A stretch of DNA of 64,000 nt from Micromonospora kangleipakensis (GCF_004217615.1 NZ_SHLD01000001.1:5518001-5582000), one strand, 5' to 3'. Positions 7,684-18,027 are shown, numbered from the stretch's first letter. Notes: a model not told the origin generated them from the sequence alone. Program-made: numbers and translations.

Positions 7684-10600
7684 ATGATGCGGTGGATCGT
7701 CGGGTCAAGCGTCAAATATCAACGGCTGGTGCTCGCCATCGCCGTCGCCCTGATGGCCGTCGGCTTCGTACAGCTTCGCAACACGTCGGTCGAGGCCCTG
7801 CCGGAGTTCGGGCCGGTGCGGGTGGACGTGCAGGTCGAGGCGCTCGGGCTCTCCGCCGAGGAGGTGGAGAATCTGATCACCAACCCGATGGAGAACGAGT
7901 TCTTCAACGGGATCCCGTGGCTGGCCAAGCTCGAGTCCCGCACGCTCCCGGGATTGTCGTCGATGGAGATGACGTTCGAGCCAGGCACCGACCCGATCCG
8001 GGCCAGGCAGGTCGTGCAGGAGCGCCTGACCATGGTCGCCATGCTGCCTGCCGCCTCGTCGAGGCCGCCGCTGGTGGTGCAGCCCCTCTCGTCGACCGGT
8101 CGGCTCATGATGATCGGTCTGTCGTCCCAGGATCGCTCACTGATCGACATGTCGCTGCTGTCGCGCTGGACGATCGTGCCCCGCCTGCTGAGCGTCCCCG
8201 GCGTGGCCAACGTGGCCATCTGGGGGTTCCGCGACCGGCAGCTGCAGGTGCAGGTCGATCCCGCCAAGCTGATGCAGAACGGCGTCACGCTGGACCAGGT
8301 CCTGCGCACGTCGGCCAACGCGCTGTGGGTCTCGCCACTGACCTTCGTGGAGGCCTCGACACCCGGGCTGGGCGGTTTCATCGACACCGCCAACCAGCGG
8401 ATCGAGATCCAGCACAACCAGCCGATCAAGACCGCCGCGGATCTCGGCAAGGTCACCGTTCAGGGCGCCGAGGACCGCGGGGTGCTGCTGGGTGACGTCA
8501 CCCAGATCGTCGAGGACCACCAGCTCCTCATCGGCGACGCGGTCGTCAAGGACGCCCCGAGCCTCATGCTCGTGGTGGAGCGGTTCCCGGGCGCCAAGGT
8601 CGCGGACGTGACCCGGGACGTGGAGGCGGCCCTCGACGAGCTGCGACCCGCCATGCCGAACGTCCAGATCGACACGACGGTGTACCGGCCGGCCACCTTC
8701 ATCGAGAAGATGGTCGACAACCTGACCACGACGCTGATCCTCGGCGCCATCCTCCTGCTGCTGGTGCTCGGTGCCTTCCTGTTCAGCTGGCGCACCGCGC
8801 TGGTCAGTCTCGTGACCATCGCAGCCTCCGTGGCGGTTACGGTGCTCGTGCTGTCCTGGTTCGACGTACCCCTCAATATGTTGTCCCTGGCGGGGCTGGT
8901 GATGGCCCTCGCCATCGTCGTGGACGACGCGGTGATCGCCGTCGACAACGTCAGGCAACGGCTGCGGCAGCGCCGCGAGGATGGCTCCGACGAGCCCCTC
9001 TCCGACACCATCCGGGGAGCCATCCTCGACGTACGCGGCCCGCTCTTGGTCGCAGCCCTGATCGCCGCGATCTCGGTCGTGCCCCTCTTCATCCTCGACG
9101 GGGTGCGCGGCGCGTTCCTCACCCCGGTCGCACAGGGCTTCCTGGCCGCCACAGTGGTCTCACTGGTGGTCGCGCTGACGGTCGCCCCCGTGCTGGCCAC
9201 GCTCCTGCTCTCCCGGTCGTCGCTGCAGCACGGCCAGTCGCCGCTCGCCCGAGCGTTGGAGCGGGCGTACGGCGCGCTGCTGCCCCGGCTGCTCCGCCGG
9301 CCCGTCTGGTCCTATGCCCTGGTCGGACTCCTCGTGGTGGCGGGCCTGGCCGCTCTGCCGTTCCTCGGCTCGCGGCCGCTGTCCCCGACGCTTCAGGAGC
9401 GCGACCTGCTGATCACCTGGGAGGCGCCGCCCGGCACGTCCCGACCGGAGATGAACCGGATCACGGGTGCGCTCAGTGCCGAACTGCGGGCCGTCCAGGG
9501 AGTACGCAACGTCGGCGCCCACGCCGGGAGGGCACTGGCGTCGGACCAGGTCGTCAACATGAACTCGGGCGAGGTGTGGCTCAGTGTCGACCCGGGGGCT
9601 GACTACGGCCGGACCCTGGCCGCCGTGCAGCAGGTGGTGGACGGCTATCCCGGGGTGCAGAGCGACGTGATCACCTACTCGGACAAGCGGATCCGGGAGG
9701 TGGTGACCCGCGGTGCCACGGAGGACCTCATCGTGCGCATCTACGGCAACGACTATGCGGTGCTCAACGAGAAGGCCCAGGAGGTCCTCGGCATCATCGC
9801 CGCCATCGACGGCGTCACCGAGCCACGGGTACGGACCGCAGAGGTCGCGCCGACGGTGGAGATCGAGGTCTCCGTCGCCAAGGCCGCGAAGTACGGCCTC
9901 AAGCCGGGCGACGTGCGCCGGGCGGCCGCCACCCTCGTCTCGTCCACGGTCGCGGGCAACCTCTTCGACGACCAGAAGGTGTTCGAGGTCGTCGTGTGGG
10001 GCGTCCCCGCGGTGCGCCAGAACATGTCCACCATCCAGAACCTGCTGATCGACGCGCCGGTCGGTGGCCGGGGCGGCGGCCCGACCCAGGTGCGCCTGGC
10101 TGATGTCGCCGACGTCAGAATCGTGGCGAAGCCGGAGGTCATCACACACGACCAGGTCTCCCGCAGCATGGACGTCGTCGCAAACGTGCGCGGGCGTGGT
10201 CTGGGTGCCGTGACGAGCGAGGTCAAGGACCGGCTCGCGCAGGTGACCTTCCCCCGTGAGCACCATCTGGAGGTGCTCGGCGAGGGGCAGGCACGGGCCA
10301 GTTCAGACCTCCGGGTGTGGACCTTCGTGATCGGCGCCGTGATCCTGATCTTCTTCCTGCTGCAGGCCGGCTTCGGTAGCTGGCGGGTGGCGTCGCTGTA
10401 CTTCCTGCTCCTGCCGACGGCGCTGGCGGGCGGGCTGCTGCTGGCGGCCATCGACCGGTCGGCCGTCTCGGTGGTCGCGCTGCTGGGGCTGCTCACCGTG
10501 CTGGCCATGGCCGTTCGGGGCGGCACGCTGCAGATCATGCGGTACCAGCGGTTGGAAGAGGAAGGCCACCCGCCAGGTGCCGAGCTGGTCGAGCGCGGGT

Positions 10601-10905
10601 CACGGCAGCAGTTCATCCCGGCCGTGACGGGCATCCTGGCGGCGGGGCTGGCTCTGCTTCCCATGGTGATCTACGGCAGCGTCTCCGGCCTCGAGATCGT
10701 GAGCCCGCTCGCCCTGATCATCCTTGGTGGCCTGGTCACGACCGCGCTGCTGAACCTGCTCGTCCTGCCCGTGCTGTATCTGCGGTTCGCCGTCCGGTCT
10801 CCATCGGTGGCCCGGTCGGAGCCCCGGGCCGGATCGATACCCACGCCCAGGCCAGAACCCGGTGCGGCGGGCAAGGAAACCCCTTCAAGCCCGGCTCCGG
10901 CCTGA
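7684..10905 (+). CDS. RND-type efflux transporter, CzcA/AcrB-like (first of pair)
   Basis: A 1073-residue inner-membrane pump with the RND layout: TM1 (13-32), a large extracytoplasmic loop, a helix block (about 345-520), a second loop and a second helix block (about 870-1045). The start MMRWIVGSSVKYQRLV and the LPEFGPVRV segment resemble CzcA/CusA-type heavy-metal pumps. The proton-relay helix carries VVDDAVIAVDN (Asp414/Asp415). The acidic residue usually found seven positions later as Glu (VEN) is Asp421 here. It heads an operon with a mini-adaptor lipoprotein and a second RND gene. In a Gram-positive envelope there is no outer-membrane channel, so its route and substrate are open. Confidence 0.9.
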   Translation: MMRWIVGSSVKYQRLVLAIAVALMAVGFVQLRNTSVEALPEFGPVRVDVQVEALGLSAEEVENLITNPMENEFFNGIPWLAKLESRTLPGLSSMEMTFEPGTDPIRARQVVQERLTMVAMLPAASSRPPLVVQPLSSTGRLMMIGLSSQDRSLIDMSLLSRWTIVPRLLSVPGVANVAIWGFRDRQLQVQVDPAKLMQNGVTLDQVLRTSANALWVSPLTFVEASTPGLGGFIDTANQRIEIQHNQPIKTAADLGKVTVQGAEDRGVLLGDVTQIVEDHQLLIGDAVVKDAPSLMLVVERFPGAKVADVTRDVEAALDELRPAMPNVQIDTTVYRPATFIEKMVDNLTTTLILGAILLLLVLGAFLFSWRTALVSLVTIAASVAVTVLVLSWFDVPLNMLSLAGLVMALAIVVDDAVIAVDNVRQRLRQRREDGSDEPLSDTIRGAILDVRGPLLVAALIAAISVVPLFILDGVRGAFLTPVAQGFLAATVVSLVVALTVAPVLATLLLSRSSLQHGQSPLARALERAYGALLPRLLRRPVWSYALVGLLVVAGLAALPFLGSRPLSPTLQERDLLITWEAPPGTSRPEMNRITGALSAELRAVQGVRNVGAHAGRALASDQVVNMNSGEVWLSVDPGADYGRTLAAVQQVVDGYPGVQSDVITYSDKRIREVVTRGATEDLIVRIYGNDYAVLNEKAQEVLGIIAAIDGVTEPRVRTAEVAPTVEIEVSVAKAAKYGLKPGDVRRAAATLVSSTVAGNLFDDQKVFEVVVWGVPAVRQNMSTIQNLLIDAPVGGRGGGPTQVRLADVADVRIVAKPEVITHDQVSRSMDVVANVRGRGLGAVTSEVKDRLAQVTFPREHHLEVLGEGQARASSDLRVWTFVIGAVILIFFLLQAGFGSWRVASLYFLLLPTALAGGLLLAAIDRSAVSVVALLGLLTVLAMAVRGGTLQIMRYQRLEEEGHPPGAELVERGSRQQFIPAVTGILAAGLALLPMVIYGSVSGLEIVSPLALIILGGLVTTALLNLLVLPVLYLRFAVRSPSVARSEPRAGSIPTPRPEPGAAGKETPSSPAPA

Positions 10906-10948
10906 TCGGAACCAGGAGAGTCCCATGCACAGACAAGGAGGCGACCAC

Positions 10949-11428
10949 ATGCGACACAGTGGTCGGTGGATCGCAGCGATCCTGATCACGCTGGGCTTGG
11001 CGGCCTGCACGACGCCCGCCTCGAACACCTCGGGTGGCCACAAGGAGAGCCCGGCCAGGGTCGAGGCGATGCCGGGCAAGGACGTCAAGCAGGTGACGCT
11101 GACCGAGCAGGCGGCGCGCCGGGTGGGCATCGCGACGGTCACGATCGGCGCGGCGCGGACCGCACCGCCGGTCGGGCCGACCCCGTCGCCGGGCCCGCCG
11201 GCGACTGTGGTGCCGTACTCGGCAGTGCTCTACGACCCGAACGGCGTGGCCTGGGTCTATACGGTTCCTCAGCCGTTGACCTATGTCCGGGAGAAGGTCG
11301 TGGTGGCGACCGTGGGCGGGGCGAGCGGGACCGACGCGTTCCTTGCCCAGGCACCGCCAGCGGGGACCACGATCGTGACCACCGGCGCGATCGAACTCTG
11401 GGGCGCCGAGCTCGGGGTCGGCAAGTAG
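10949..11428 (+). CDS. Small lipoprotein resembling the end of an RND adaptor (mini-adaptor)
   Basis: The ATG at 10949 follows AAGGAGG at 10935-10941; two in-frame starts upstream lack such a site. The 159-residue product has a signal peptide and a lipobox, GLAAC, so it should be lipid-anchored outside the membrane. VKQVTLTEQAARRVGI resembles the beta strand entering the adaptor core, and VPYSAVLYDPNGVAWVYTV...YVREKVVV resembles the beta-barrel/membrane-proximal part of CzcB/AcrA-type periplasmic adaptors. Coiled-coil hairpin and lipoyl domains are absent; full adaptors have 350-450 residues. It sits between two RND genes with gaps of about 40 bases, so it probably works with them. The adaptor link rests on pattern, not alignment. 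Confidence 0.7.
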   Translation: MRHSGRWIAAILITLGLAACTTPASNTSGGHKESPARVEAMPGKDVKQVTLTEQAARRVGIATVTIGAARTAPPVGPTPSPGPPATVVPYSAVLYDPNGVAWVYTVPQPLTYVREKVVVATVGGASGTDAFLAQAPPAGTTIVTTGAIELWGAELGVGK

Positions 11429-11464
11429 TCCATCCAGTCGCTACGAGGGTAGGGACCCCACGCC

Positions 11465-14400
11465 ATGATGCGTTGGATCATTGGAACGAGTCTGAAGCTC
11501 CGGTTCCTCGTGGTTGTCGGGGCCTCGATGTTGATGTTCTTCGGCGTCCTGCAGATTCGCGACATGCCCGTCGACGCGTTCCCCGAGTTCGCGCCGCCGA
11601 GGGTGGAGATACAGACGATCTGCATCGGACTGTCCGCGCAGGACGTCGAGGAGCTTGTCTCCGTCCCGCTTGAGCAGGGGCTCACCGGGATCGAGGGCCT
11701 GGACGTGATGCGCTCCAAGTCGGTCTCCCAGCTCTCCTCGATTATCCTGATCTTCAAGCCGGGGACCGACCTGATGGCGGCCCGCCTGCTGATCCAGGAG
11801 CGCCTCACCGCCATCACTCCCAGACTGCCGCGCTGGGCCAACTCCCCCTTCATGATCCAACCGCTGTCGTCGACCAGCCGGGTGATGAAGATCGGGATAT
11901 CCCAGGCGGACAAGTCCGACGCCGCCCACGTCGACATGGCGCTGCAGGCCTACTGGACGGTCCGGCCCCGCCTGATGCGGGTACCCGGGGTGGCGAACGT
12001 GGCCATCTGGGGCGATCGGTGGCACGTCAAGCAGGCCCTCGTCGATCCCGAGCTCATGAAGCAGCACAACGTCACGCTGGCCCAGGTCATGGAGGCCGCC
12101 GGAGACGCGGTGGACGTGGGTCAGCTGAAGTTCAACGGCGGGTTCGAGATCGGCACCGGCGGGTGGGTCGACACCGCCAACCAGCGGCTCCAGGTGCAGC
12201 ACCAACTGCCCGCCCTGACCGGGCAGCAACTGGCCGAGATCCCCATCGAGGTGCCGAAGGGCGCCAAGCCGGTCTACCTGAAGGACGTCGCCTACATCAC
12301 GGACGACATCATGCCGCCGTCCCTGCTCACGGGGGACGCGGTCATCAACGACGGCCCCGGCCTCATGCTCATCGTCGAGAAGCTGCCCTGGGGCAACACC
12401 CTCGAGGTGACCCGCGGGGTGGAGGCCGCGCTGAAGGAGATGGCGCCCGGCATGCAGGGCCTCGACGTCGATACCGAGATCTTCCGGCCGGCGACCTTCA
12501 TCGAGACCTCGGTCGAGAACCTCGGTCGGGCGATGGTCATCGGATTCATCCTGGTGGTCCTGATCCTGGTGCTCTTCCTCTTCGAGTGGCGGGTCGCGCT
12601 GATCAGCGCCATTTCGATCCCGCTCTCCCTCGTCGCGGCGGGACTCGTCCTGCACTGGACCGGGGCCACGATAAATACCATGATCCTGGCCGGGCTGGTG
12701 ATCGCCCTCGGCGTGCTCGTCGACGACGCCATCATCGACGTTGAGAACATCGTCCGCCGCATCCGCCAGCACCGGCGAGCGGGCAGCACGAAGTCGACCG
12801 CCGCCATCGTCCTCGACGCGTCGGTGGAGGTCCGTGGTCCCATCGTCCAGGCCACGATGATCATCCTGGTCAGCACGGTCCCGATCTTCCTGCTCACCGG
12901 GCTCACCGGCTCGTTCTTCCGGCCCATGGCGTTCGCCTACGGGCTGGCCATCCTGGCCTCGCTGCTGGTGGCCCTGACGGTGATCCCGGCGCTCGCCCTG
13001 ATGCTGCTGGCCCGGTCACCGATCGAGCGGCGGGAATCGCCGCTGGTGCGCTGGCTCCAGCGCGGCTATACCGCGTCGCTGGCACGCATCATCCCGCGTC
13101 CCGCCTTCGCCTACGCGACCGTCGTACTCGTCCTGGCGGGCGGCGTCATGGTGGTACCGATGCTGGGACAGAACCTGTTCCCCGCGTTCAAGGAGCGGGA
13201 CTTCCTGATGCACTGGGTGACCCAGCCCGGCACCTCGCGTGAGGAGAGTGTCCGCATCACGGAACAGGTCAGCAGGGAACTGCGGGCGATCCCCGGGGTC
13301 CGGAACTTCGGCGCCCACATCGGGCAGGGCACGTTGGCCGACGAGGTCGTCGGCATGAACTTCACCGAGAACTGGATCAGCATCGACCCGAAGGTCGACT
13401 ACGACAAGACTCATGACGCCGTGCAGAAGGTGGTCGACGGCTATCCCGGCCTGCAGCGCGATGTGCAGACCTATCTGAAGGAGCGCACGAAGGAGGTGCT
13501 CACCGGCTCCAGCGACGCCATCATCGTCCGCATCGTCGGCGACGACCTCGACGTGCTTCGCAACAAGGCCAACGAGGTCAAGGACCTCGTCGCCGGGATC
13601 GACGGCATCATCGACGAACACGTGACGCTGCAGACCACAGTTCCCCAGGTCGACGTCCAGGTCGACCTGGCCAAGGCGGCCCGGTACGGGATCAAGCCCG
13701 GCGACGTACGCCGAACGGCCGCCACGTTCATCGCCAGCGAGGAGGCGGGCGACATCTGGCGGAACGGCAAGAACACCGAGGTGCACGTGTGGAGCGTGCC
13801 GAGTGCCCGGTACAGCATCGAGAGCGTCCGTAACCTCCTTTTGGACGCGGCGGACGGGAGCAAGGTCCCCGTGGGCGAGCTGGCCGAGGTCAAGATGGTG
13901 CCCACGCCCAACCAGGTCCTGCGGGAGAATGGATCGCGGTATATCAACGTGGGCGCCAATGTGGCCGCGGGGAAGGCCTTGGGCGACGTCGCGGCCGAGG
14001 TTGAGCGCCGCCTGGCGACGGTGGACTTCCCGCCCGGCTACCACCCACAACTGCTCGGTGAGTACAAGGAGGCGACGAGCGCCCAGGACCGGCTGCGGCT
14101 CTTCGCCGGCGTCGCGGTGATCGGGATCCTGTTCCTGCTGACCACCGCCTTCAACAGCTGGCGGCTGTCGTTCCTCGTCCTCCTCACGCTGCCCATGGCT
14201 CTGGTGGGCGGGATCCTCGCGGCATACGTCGGTGGCGGCATCCTTTCGCTCGGCTCGCTCGTGGGATTCTTCACCGTGCTGGGCATCGCCGCGCGTAACG
14301 GCATTCTCATGATCAACCATTTCCAGTATCTCGAGCGGGAGGAAGGGGAAAGCTTCGGCCGAAACCTCGTCCTCCGTGGCGCGAAGGAGCGACTCTCGCC

Positions 14401-14656
14401 GATCCTCATGACCTCGTTGGCGACCGGGCTCGCCCTGGTTCCCCTGGCCATCGAGGGCAGCCTGCCCGGTCACGAGATAGAACACCCGATGGCGGTGGTG
14501 ATTCTGGGTGGCCTGTTCACCTCGACTCTGCTGAACCTGTTTGTCCTCCCGTCGCTCTATCTGCGTTTCGGCCGACCCAAGGATTCGTCCACGCGCCGGC
14601 CGCTTGCCGGGCGGTTATGGCCCATGGCCCTGCGGTCCGGAAGGTCCCATGCCTGA
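11465..14656 (+). CDS. RND-type efflux transporter, CzcA/AcrB-like (second of pair)
   Basis: A 1063-residue RND pump related to the first: same opening ([12 protein letters not shown]), [16 protein letters not shown] near residue 35, and two transmembrane blocks around two extracytoplasmic loops. The proton-relay motif is [16 protein letters not shown] (Asp420, Asp421, Glu427), the canonical form, unlike the Asp substitution in its partner. The 36-base gap from the lipoprotein gene marks one operon. Two different RND subunits encoded together recall MdtB/MdtC-type heteromeric pumps, so a mixed complex is possible (inference). Long antisense frames over this gene are shadows of GC-rich codon use. 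Confidence 0.9.
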   Translation: MMRWIIGTSLKLRFLVVVGASMLMFFGVLQIRDMPVDAFPEFAPPRVEIQTICIGLSAQDVEELVSVPLEQGLTGIEGLDVMRSKSVSQLSSIILIFKPGTDLMAARLLIQERLTAITPRLPRWANSPFMIQPLSSTSRVMKIGISQADKSDAAHVDMALQAYWTVRPRLMRVPGVANVAIWGDRWHVKQALVDPELMKQHNVTLAQVMEAAGDAVDVGQLKFNGGFEIGTGGWVDTANQRLQVQHQLPALTGQQLAEIPIEVPKGAKPVYLKDVAYITDDIMPPSLLTGDAVINDGPGLMLIVEKLPWGNTLEVTRGVEAALKEMAPGMQGLDVDTEIFRPATFIETSVENLGRAMVIGFILVVLILVLFLFEWRVALISAISIPLSLVAAGLVLHWTGATINTMILAGLVIALGVLVDDAIIDVENIVRRIRQHRRAGSTKSTAAIVLDASVEVRGPIVQATMIILVSTVPIFLLTGLTGSFFRPMAFAYGLAILASLLVALTVIPALALMLLARSPIERRESPLVRWLQRGYTASLARIIPRPAFAYATVVLVLAGGVMVVPMLGQNLFPAFKERDFLMHWVTQPGTSREESVRITEQVSRELRAIPGVRNFGAHIGQGTLADEVVGMNFTENWISIDPKVDYDKTHDAVQKVVDGYPGLQRDVQTYLKERTKEVLTGSSDAIIVRIVGDDLDVLRNKANEVKDLVAGIDGIIDEHVTLQTTVPQVDVQVDLAKAARYGIKPGDVRRTAATFIASEEAGDIWRNGKNTEVHVWSVPSARYSIESVRNLLLDAADGSKVPVGELAEVKMVPTPNQVLRENGSRYINVGANVAAGKALGDVAAEVERRLATVDFPPGYHPQLLGEYKEATSAQDRLRLFAGVAVIGILFLLTTAFNSWRLSFLVLLTLPMALVGGILAAYVGGGILSLGSLVGFFTVLGIAARNGILMINHFQYLEREEGESFGRNLVLRGAKERLSPILMTSLATGLALVPLAIEGSLPGHEIEHPMAVVILGGLFTSTLLNLFVLPSLYLRFGRPKDSSTRRPLAGRLWPMALRSGRSHA

Positions 14657-14729
14657 CCGGTCCGGCGGGCTCTCGGCCCAGCTACGACGAATCGCCGTGG
14701 TTGCCGACGGGTCCGCCGGGCCGCTGCGG

Positions 14730-15485
14730 TCACGGCAGGTCAAGTGCAGGATCGCCGCGAAGGATCGCCCTCTCCAGCTTCTGCAGCTGCGGCGATGGGT
14801 CGAGTCCGAGCTCGTCGACCAGCCGACTCCGCGCGAGCCGGTACGCGACCAGCGCGTCGGCGGCGCGGCCGGCGCGGTACAGGGCCAGCATGAGCTGCGC
14901 GAGCAATCGTTGGCGGTACGGATACTGCCCGGCGTACTCGGCGAGTTCGTCCAATACGGCCTCGTGCCGGCCGAGCCGCAACTGCGTGTCCAGCCACTCC
15001 TCCACAGCCGTCAACCGCGCTTCCTCCAGCCCCCGGCACAGATCTTCGACTCGCGGGGTCGCCACGTCGGCCAGCGGGGGTCCGTGCCACAGATCGAGCG
15101 CACGCCGCAACATCGCCGCCTTCTCCAGGTCCTCCGTCTCAAGACGAGCCACGGTGAGGAGAGCGCGGAAGCGGTGGGCGTCCACACTCATCGGGTCGGC
15201 TCGCAGGAGATACGTCGGGCCGCGGGTGGTGATCTTTACGCCTTCACGATCCGCTCCGGCCATGGCCAGGGCGGTGCGGAGTTGCGAGACGCGGACGTGG
15301 ATGGCATGACGTGCGGTCGGGGGCGGCGATTCAGGCCATGTCAGGTCAACGAGGCGGTCGAGCGGCACAAGCTGATTCACGTTCAGCGCGAGGATCGCCA
15401 GCATAAGCCGCTGTTGGCGTGGCCCGAGATCGACCTGTCGATCACCCGCCCATGCCTCCACTGCACCCAAGAGCCGGAACTCCAC
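14730..15485 (-). CDS. SARP/AfsR-type transcriptional activator (BTAD domain)
   Basis: A 251-residue regulator with an N-terminal OmpR-like winged helix (about 1-95; FRLLGAVEAWAGDRQVDLGPRQQRLMLAILALN, then RVSQLRTAL) and a bacterial transcriptional activation domain (about 100-245). This is the short SARP layout, which activates pathway genes by binding 11-base-spaced direct repeats. I chose GTG 15485 because it has a strong GGGGGAGGGG site and the protein then starts at the family position; a GTG at 15656 would add unrelated residues. It converges with the RND operon (74-base gap) and faces away from the kinase gene. An excellent promoter lies at 15667-15695. The GTGAGC array before the RND genes is a plausible target (inference). 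Confidence 0.88.
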   Translation of the reverse strand: MEFRLLGAVEAWAGDRQVDLGPRQQRLMLAILALNVNQLVPLDRLVDLTWPESPPPTARHAIHVRVSQLRTALAMAGADREGVKITTRGPTYLLRADPMSVDAHRFRALLTVARLETEDLEKAAMLRRALDLWHGPPLADVATPRVEDLCRGLEEARLTAVEEWLDTQLRLGRHEAVLDELAEYAGQYPYRQRLLAQLMLALYRAGRAADALVAYRLARSRLVDELGLDPSPQLQKLERAILRGDPALDLP

Positions 15486-15915
15486 AACCCCCTCCCCCCG
15501 TGATGCGTCTACACCTCCTCCGCCTCGCTGCGCAGGGTCTCGGATCCAGGCCGTCGATGCTTGTGATGAAACGGTTGTTCGGTCGATTGGCCCCGTTCTC
15601 TGTATTCCGCCGACACCAGTCACAAGTGGTATGCACTCGCCAGCCGTCGAAAGCACCTAAAGTAGGATATAACAGAATGCGCATATGAATGTCAAGGTTT
15701 AAGTATAAATTGCGACACTAGAGGCCGATTCAGTCTGTGTTCGCGGGTAAAAGCGAGTAATCATCAGAAATTCGGTCACCCGCACCACAGTTTCATTGCC
15801 TACCAAGACGCGCATTTCCGCAACAGGCAGGTGCACGTGCCCCGCCTTGCCCTCCTCACAAGGTGCGTTTGCCATAAAGGGGGATTCGCCGGGTCTTTCC
15901 CAGCAAGGCGGTCAA
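15486..15915. other. AT-rich regulatory gap between the SARP and kinase genes
   Basis: No gene is visible. About 15650-15830 is strikingly AT-rich compared with the rest of the window and holds the minus-strand promoter described separately. Transcription of the SARP gene would begin near 15660, leaving an untranslated leader of about 175 bases. The end next to the kinase stop (15850-15915) is GC-rich again, without a clear terminator hairpin. Confidence 0.5.
15667..15695 (-). promoter_or_regulatory. Sigma70-type promoter for the SARP gene
   Basis: On the minus strand, TTGACA (15690-15695) is followed by a 17-base spacer and TTATAT (15667-15672). The -35 box is perfect and the spacing optimal, rare in such GC-rich DNA. 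It points at the SARP gene, with a start site expected near 15660. Confidence 0.7.
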
Positions 15916-17289
15916 TTAGCGCGCGGGTAGGCGGATGACGAACCGTGCGCCGCGAGGCGCGTCCTCGACGTCTATCGAGCCTCCGTGTGCGTCGATGATC
16001 TCTCTCGCGATGGCCAGACCGAGACCGGTGCCGCCCGTGCGACGGCTCCGGTCATCGTCGAGGCGCGTGAATCGCTCGAAGACGCGCTTCCGGTCCGCGG
16101 GCGGAATCCCCGGCCCGTCGTCGTGGACGATCAACGTGACCCGGCGGTCGTCGCTGCCGAGCTCGACCCTGATCAGGGACGAGGCATGGTGCTCGGCGTT
16201 GTCGAACAGATTGCGTACGGCCCGGGTCAGGTCGTCGCGACGGCCGTCGACGGCAGCCGCCGAGACCGCGCCGGTGTCGACCCGCAGGTGGCCGCCGCCC
16301 CGGATCCGGGCCGCCTCGGCCAGGACGATGTCGTCGAGGTCGACGGGACGGGCTGGGGGGCGGGGAACGCCGGCGTCCGCCCGTGCGAGGAAGAGCAGGT
16401 CCCGGACCAGCCGCTCCATGCGACGGTTCGCCGCGAGCAGGTCGGCGGCGGTTTCGTTCCATCTGGTGCGGTCAGGGTGGGCGAGCGCGACCTCCAGATC
16501 GGTGCGCGCCGCGGCGAGCGGGGTCTGCAGCTCGTGCGAGGCGTCCGCGACGAAGCGGCGTTGACGCTCGGCGGCGGCATCCAACCGGTCGAGCATCATG
16601 TTCATCGTGCCCGCGAGCCGACTGATCTCGTCGTCCGTGGCCGGCACGGACACGCGCCGGTCGAGGGAGCGTTCGGAGATGTCGGCGACCTCGGCCCGGA
16701 TGGCGTCCACCGGCCGCAGGGTGCGACCCGCGACCGTCCAGGTCGTGACGGCGACGAGTGCCAGCAGCAGTGGAGCACCGGTGGCAAGGGCGCCCTGGAG
16801 AACGTCGACGACGTCATCGACCGGGGAAAGACTCGCCGCAACGTAGACGGTCACCGGCCCTTCGGGCGTAGCCGTGGGCAGCGCGATGACCCGGTAGCTG
16901 CCGGCCTCGCCGAACGGAAGGCCGTCCACTGTGCGAACCTCGGACCCCGCCCCGGGAGGGCGGAACCGGGCGAGAGACTGATCGCGCTGAAGTCCGGCGG
17001 TGGCGGCCACCACCCGGCCGGCGCCGTCCACGACCTGGGCGATGCTTCCGTCGTCACCCTCGACGGCCAGCTCCGTGGGGAGTGTGCCCTGGCGGGCCAG
17101 GGTCGCGACGTCGTGCGCACGTACCCTCGCAATGTCGTCGACGCGTTCGACCAGCGAAAATCGCAGAAACATCACCAGGCTCACGGCGGTGACCACGAGG
17201 GCGACACCGACGACGATCGTGGCGGCCACGGTGGTACGGGCGCGCACCGTCGTGAGGCGTGCCCGAGGCCGGGGGTTTTCAGCCGCCAT
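15916..17289 (-). CDS. Sensor histidine kinase (HAMP/HisKA/HATPase)
   Basis: A 457-residue membrane kinase with TM1 at about 20-44, an extracytoplasmic sensor of about 115 residues, TM2 near 165-185 and a HAMP region (about 187-240). The HisKA phosphoacceptor is His252 in DASHELQTPLAAARTDLE. N-box (LFDNAEHH) and G-box (DDGPGIPP, GGTGLGLAIAREIIDAHGG) motifs are intact. The ATG at 17289 overlaps the end of the response regulator gene by 11 bases, so the two are translationally coupled. The open frame extends further upstream only as a shadow of the regulator gene. Signal unknown; the divergent ABC operon is the likeliest target. Confidence 0.93.
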   Translation of the reverse strand: MAAENPRPRARLTTVRARTTVAATIVVGVALVVTAVSLVMFLRFSLVERVDDIARVRAHDVATLARQGTLPTELAVEGDDGSIAQVVDGAGRVVAATAGLQRDQSLARFRPPGAGSEVRTVDGLPFGEAGSYRVIALPTATPEGPVTVYVAASLSPVDDVVDVLQGALATGAPLLLALVAVTTWTVAGRTLRPVDAIRAEVADISERSLDRRVSVPATDDEISRLAGTMNMMLDRLDAAAERQRRFVADASHELQTPLAAARTDLEVALAHPDRTRWNETAADLLAANRRMERLVRDLLFLARADAGVPRPPARPVDLDDIVLAEAARIRGGGHLRVDTGAVSAAAVDGRRDDLTRAVRNLFDNAEHHASSLIRVELGSDDRRVTLIVHDDGPGIPPADRKRVFERFTRLDDDRSRRTGGTGLGLAIAREIIDAHGGSIDVEDAPRGARFVIRLPAR

Positions 17290-17956
17290 CGGGGTCCAGT
17301 CGGTAGCCGACGAGACGGACGGTCTGGATCGCGGATCGACCGAACGGCTCGTCGATCTTCCTGCGTAGGTGCCGGACGTAGACCTCGACGATGTTCGGGT
17401 CGCCGTCGAACGCGAAGTCCCAGACGTGGGCGAGGATGGTGCCCTTGGAAAGCACTTCGCCCGGACGCCGCATGAGGAACTCGAGGAGGGCGAACTGGCG
17501 CGGAGTGAGTGAGACCTCCGTTTCCCCACGCCAGACCCGGTGGGCGGCGGGGTCGAGCCGCAGGTCGCCGACATTCAGCGTGGCCGGGCGCTCCCGCGAA
17601 CCCCGGCGCAGCAGCGCCCGAATTCTGGCGACCAGTACGACATAGGAGAACGGCTTGGACAGGTAGTCATCGGCTCCGGTATCGAGAGCTTCCGCCTCGT
17701 CCAGCTCGCCGTCCTTGGCCGTGAGCATGAGAATCGGGGTCCAGTTGCCGGCCTCACGCAACTCGGCGCACACCTGGAAGCCGTTCTTGCCGGGAAGCAT
17801 GATGTCGAGAACGATGACGTCGAAGTCGCCGTCCGTGGCCCGCCAGAGGCCGTCGATGCCGTCGAGTGCGACCTCAGCAGCGAACCCCTCGGCCTCCAGT
17901 CCACGCTTGACCGACCGGGCGAGGTGCTTGTCGTCCTCGACCACGAGGATGCGCAC
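17279..17956 (-). CDS. OmpR/PhoB-family response regulator
   Basis: A 225-residue regulator with a receiver domain (1-115) and a winged-helix domain (about 128-222). The phosphoacceptor is Asp51 in VIVLDIMLPGKNGF, with the acidic pocket VVEDD (5-9) and Lys in LSKPFS. The effector domain has LTPRQFALLEFLMRRPGEVLSK and VEVYVRHLRRKID, typical DNA recognition parts. It is the first gene of a two-gene operon with the kinase. The 177-base divergent region towards the ABC operon holds TTCAGCC repeats 11 bases apart, which could be its own operator (inference). Confidence 0.95.
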   Translation of the reverse strand: MRILVVEDDKHLARSVKRGLEAEGFAAEVALDGIDGLWRATDGDFDVIVLDIMLPGKNGFQVCAELREAGNWTPILMLTAKDGELDEAEALDTGADDYLSKPFSYVVLVARIRALLRRGSRERPATLNVGDLRLDPAAHRVWRGETEVSLTPRQFALLEFLMRRPGEVLSKGTILAHVWDFAFDGDPNIVEVYVRHLRRKIDEPFGRSAIQTVRLVGYRLDPDGG

Positions 17957-18027
17957 TCCCCAAGTGTGCCACTCGCCGGCTTACTGCCCGCTGAAGCCGC
18001 CGACGCAGACCTCCGGCTTCGTCCGCG

